From NCBI GenBank assembly GCA_937996705.1, contig CALKUQ010000021.1, positions 1 to 64,000 of the forward strand: 64,000 nucleotides of DNA. Direction: 5' to 3'. The position numbers and the translations under genes were made by a program. Origin of the DNA: an uncultured Chlamydiae bacterium (GTDB lineage Bacteria; Chlamydiota; Chlamydiia; Chlamydiales; 2-12-FULL-49-11). How positions within the stretch are numbered: position 1 is the first letter of the stretch; every line of letters starts with the position of its first letter. The notes under the pieces are model-generated. The model was not told where the DNA came from and ran no database searches. It worked only from the letters and a program-made list of their open reading frames with translations. Shown piece after piece: positions 61,081-64,000 of the stretch.

Positions 61081-63837
61081 TTGAGGGGCGTGGTAGACTG
61101 CCGAGGTATGAGTGAATCACTAAAAGAAAGTGTTGAATTGCCCGCGCCTAAAATGATTGGGGCGTATGAGGTGGTCCATAAGCTTGGATCGGGGGGGATG
61201 GGCGAGGTGTTTCTTGCTAAAGACCCTAGCTGCGAAAGACATGTTGCGATAAAGCGGATTAGACCAGATTTGGCTGGGCATGAGCTGATTCGAAAGAGAT
61301 TTTTGCGTGAGGCGCGCATTACTGCCTCCCTCTGCCACCCCTCAATTGTCCCAGTCTATTCGATTCACCAGGGAGATACGGAGCTCTACTATGTAATGCC
61401 CTACGTAGATGGGACTACCTTGAAAACTATTTTGAGAGAGACCCTCCACAAAGAGCGGAATAGAGATTTACCTCATCCGATTGGCACTTCGATGGAGCAG
61501 CTCTTAGGAATATTTTTAAATGTCTGTAATGCAATTGCTTACTCTCACTCCCGAGGAATTTTGCACAGAGACTTAAAACCGGAAAATATTTTGGTGGGGA
61601 GCTTTCGGCAGGTGATGATTTTAGACTGGGGGCTTGCCGGCTCTTTTCATGAGACCGAGTCTCTACTCCCTTACAATCTCAAAATTGCGCATGGGTTGAC
61701 AAATCCTGGGAAAGTCATGGGAACCCTCCCTTATATGCCTCCTGAGCGGGTGGAGGGAAAGCCCGCTACGATTCACACAGATATCTATTCCCTTGGAGTT
61801 ATTCTCTATCAACTACTTACACTTAAAATGCCCTTTCATAGACCCTCGATTAAGGAGTACAAGCGTGTTAAAAAGTTTGAGACCCTTGTCGACGCTTTAG
61901 AGATAGCCCCCTATCGAGATATCCCCCATCAGCTCTCTAATATTGCTAAAAAGTGTCTCGCAAAAGAGGCAAACAACCGCTACAACTCTGTCGAGGAGCT
62001 GATTTCTGATCTTGAGAAATACAACTCTGGCCTCCCCGATTGGATTTTTTCGAGCAACTTGGATGTTCACAAAAAGCAGGATTGGGAACTGCAGGAAAAT
62101 GTCCTTTTGAGCAAACTCATTGCGATCACCAGATCTACAGAAATTATGCAGTGGTACATCTTAATGATCTCAAAAACAGCATTTTCTGGAAACAAGAGGA
62201 TTGAGGCGAGACTTACCTTCACCAGCAATGATGCGGAAGGGATAGGCTTTTTGCTCAACATTCCGGAGCCAAAAGAGCGCTCTGGCCTTGAAAGTGGGTA
62301 TTGCGTCTGGATTGGATCTAAAAAAAACCCTGGAATTAAGCTCTATCGTTCCCATGTAGTGATCTTAGAGATCCCAGACCAATATGTAGAACAGGGAGAA
62401 GAGGCTTTTATTGAAATTGAAAAAAGCGATCAAAATATAAAGCTATCGATTAATAAATCTGTTGTTATCAACTACCAAGATTCGATCCCCATTGTAGGAA
62501 TGCATGTAGGCCTGTTGATGCAAGACATGGACTTTAGTTTAACTGATTTTAAGGTCCATATCGGAAGTCCGCACGCGATGGTGGGATGCCTCTCGATCCC
62601 AGACGCTTTTTTAGCCTCAAAAAACTTTAATTCTGCCCTTGAGGAGTATGAAAAAATCGCCAAATCCTTTTCGGGGAGGACAGAGGGGAGAGAGGCTATT
62701 TTCAGGACAGGGATTACCCTCTTGGAAAAAGCGAGATCGGAATCTAAAAAATCGGTAAAGTCCCACCTTTGTGATCAAGCGCTAAAAATTTTTGAACTGT
62801 TGCACGCCACTCCAAGTGAGCCGTTAGAATATCTTGGAAAATCGCTTGTCTATCACATGACAAAAGAGCTTGAAGAGGAGCTTAAATGTTTAGAATTAGG
62901 GGTGCGCAAATTTAAAAAACATCCCCTAATTCATACTCTTGAGGAGAGAATTTTATTTAGACTCCATGAGAGCGCTAAAAATGATCGGGTAGCGGTCTAT
63001 CAATTTGCTCTACTTACCATTAGCCAGCTCTCTCACCTACTAATTAATCGGGAGACACACGCGCTGATCCATAGTTTGCTGAGCCATGCAGAAAAACCCC
63101 CTTTTATGCACGAGACAAAAGCTGTTACGCAACTCCCAGAACTGTACAGATCTATGGCAATTCAACTCGCATTTTGGCTGAATAAAAAAAGCGCTCTTTT
63201 TGAACTTTTAGAGAAGGAGAGTAATCCTATTCTCCAAGAGAACATCAACTACGCCCTTGCTTTTCTGGGATACACGGAGCACCAATTTCCTAGCCTTGAA
63301 ATTATTACCCTCTCCCAAACCCACCTTTTTTTCTACCTCTACTCGCTCTTAGAGAGGGGAAGTGCCAAACACCTCCTGCATACTTTGGAACAAGTCTCTT
63401 CAAGATTTCCCCAGTGTGAAAAACAATTCGATGTTTTAAAAGTATGGGGATCACTCCTTTTGAAAAATTTTGAGGGGGCTAAAGAGATTTTAGACAAATA
63501 TCCGAGGGGATCTCAACAAAAATACCACTCCCCTTTCTTTTTTCTCTTCGGTTGTTACCTAGCAGCCTCGAGCGGATATGAAGCCGCTTTAAAACACTTT
63601 CAGATCACCCCAGATTTTTCCTATCCATCGATTTTTTCCCTCTTAAGTCACTCACTTAAAGCAAATCCCACCCTCTTTAAAAAATGGGAGGCTCAATCGT
63701 TTAAATGGGAACAAATGGAACTGCTCAAAGAGCAAATTCTTTTTTATCACTGCCTGGGGAAACGGGGAAAAGTGTTATTTTACGAAAGAAAATTGAAGAA
63801 AACAGGGATATACTCTAATATAGTAAGGCATGAATAA
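61081..63837 (+). CDS. pknD: Serine/threonine protein kinase PknD
   Basis: 918 residues. Kinase domain (about 28-315): P-loop 'LGSGGMGEV', Lys58 in 'VAIKR', 'HRDLKPEN' (Asp164), 'DWG' in place of DFG (Asp182) and 'GTLPYMPPER'. Then a beta-sandwich-like, possibly concanavalin-type region (about 360-500), then TPR-like helices to the end. No membrane segment. Start: TTG 61081 with GGAG 5 bases upstream; ATG 61108 is the alternative. Position next to valS matches CT301-CT302. Overlaps valS by 8 bases. Confidence 0.93.
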   Translation: MRGVVDCRGMSESLKESVELPAPKMIGAYEVVHKLGSGGMGEVFLAKDPSCERHVAIKRIRPDLAGHELIRKRFLREARITASLCHPSIVPVYSIHQGDTELYYVMPYVDGTTLKTILRETLHKERNRDLPHPIGTSMEQLLGIFLNVCNAIAYSHSRGILHRDLKPENILVGSFRQVMILDWGLAGSFHETESLLPYNLKIAHGLTNPGKVMGTLPYMPPERVEGKPATIHTDIYSLGVILYQLLTLKMPFHRPSIKEYKRVKKFETLVDALEIAPYRDIPHQLSNIAKKCLAKEANNRYNSVEELISDLEKYNSGLPDWIFSSNLDVHKKQDWELQENVLLSKLIAITRSTEIMQWYILMISKTAFSGNKRIEARLTFTSNDAEGIGFLLNIPEPKERSGLESGYCVWIGSKKNPGIKLYRSHVVILEIPDQYVEQGEEAFIEIEKSDQNIKLSINKSVVINYQDSIPIVGMHVGLLMQDMDFSLTDFKVHIGSPHAMVGCLSIPDAFLASKNFNSALEEYEKIAKSFSGRTEGREAIFRTGITLLEKARSESKKSVKSHLCDQALKIFELLHATPSEPLEYLGKSLVYHMTKELEEELKCLELGVRKFKKHPLIHTLEERILFRLHESAKNDRVAVYQFALLTISQLSHLLINRETHALIHSLLSHAEKPPFMHETKAVTQLPELYRSMAIQLAFWLNKKSALFELLEKESNPILQENINYALAFLGYTEHQFPSLEIITLSQTHLFFYLYSLLERGSAKHLLHTLEQVSSRFPQCEKQFDVLKVWGSLLLKNFEGAKEILDKYPRGSQQKYHSPFFFLFGCYLAASSGYEAALKHFQITPDFSYPSIFSLLSHSLKANPTLFKKWEAQSFKWEQMELLKEQILFYHCLGKRGKVLFYERKLKKTGIYSNIVRHE

Positions 63838-64000
63838 AAAAGAGCTCTCTCCCACTTACGATCCTTCTATTGTTGAAGAAAAATGGTACCTGTTTTGGGA
63901 AGAGGGGGGCTTTTTTCAACCTCAAAATAAGAGCACGAAAGCCCCTTTTTGTGTAATCTTACCTCCCCCCAACGTAACCGGCGTTCTCCATATGGGTCAT
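63830..64000 (+). CDS. valS: Valyl-tRNA synthetase, partial (5' end only)
   Basis: The first 57 codons: 'SPTYDPSIVEEKWYLFWEE' and the HIGH region 'PPPNVTGVLHMGH', diagnostic of ValS. The ATG at 63830 overlaps the pknD stop by 8 bases. Runs off the window end. Confidence 0.93.
   Translation, partial: MNKKELSPTYDPSIVEEKWYLFWEEGGFFQPQNKSTKAPFCVILPPPNVTGVLHMGH

Overview
The window looks like a draft contig from a member of the phylum Chlamydiae outside the family Chlamydiaceae (a Parachlamydia/Simkania/Rhabdochlamydia-like environmental chlamydia). Gene blocks match Chlamydia trachomatis neighbourhoods as I remember them: holB-tmk-gyrA-gyrB-DUF721 (CT187-CT191), yidC-dnaA (CT250/251), glgX-slc1 (CT042/043), PP2C-nifS and two CBS/CNNM proteins (CT256-CT259), dcd-ruvB-SpoIID (CT039-CT041), pknD-valS (CT301/302). 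A clear Slc1 type III secretion chaperone supports this. A full classical o-succinylbenzoate menaquinone pathway, which Chlamydiaceae lack (they use the futalosine route), argues for an environmental lineage. The first 14 bases are Illumina adapter, so base 1 is a contig end, not natural sequence.

Layout. 1-6.4 kb: minus-strand replication block (partial holB, tmk, gyrA, gyrB, DciA-like). 6.4-8.3 kb: typA/bipA with a perfect terminator. 8.7-21.1 kb: menaquinone locus (menG, then the overlapping operon menF-D-H-B-A-C, then menE), with an inserted minus-strand passenger-like gene, a 42-bp tandem repeat and a gene remnant between menC and menE; downstream lie a methyltransferase, a membrane-hairpin dual-specificity phosphatase and a hotdog thioesterase that could be the missing DHNA-CoA hydrolase. 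21.3-32.7 kb: TPR protein, yidC-dnaA, slc1, glgX, lipoprotein, CPBP protease, PP2C, nifS. 32.7-34 kb: unknown membrane protein.

34.3-42.4 kb is the most unusual part: a minus-strand run of extremely cysteine-rich proteins without signal peptides. It contains a tandem duplication (offset 3,441 bp) of a two-gene module: a helical Cys-containing partner plus a large protein with a YVTN-like propeller between granulin-like Cys-rich arms. About 1.85 kb of the two copies looks identical, and one partner gene is frameshifted. The run sits inside what is a continuous block in Chlamydia (nifS / CBS proteins).

42.5-50.4 kb: two CNNM/CBS proteins, an FtsB-like protein, two unknowns, a GC-rich hairpin-bearing repeat array, dcd, ruvB, SpoIID-like and a small membrane protein. 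50.4-60.5 kb: a likely effector island: a membrane-hairpin endonuclease/exonuclease/phosphatase-fold protein, an LRAT/permuted NlpC-P60-like protein next to a catalytically dead paralogue, two divergent SDR-fold proteins, paralogous unknowns, with housekeeping trpS among them. 60.6-64 kb: a small Cys-rich protein, pknD, and the start of valS running off the window.

No tRNA, rRNA, insertion sequence or CRISPR array was recognised by eye.
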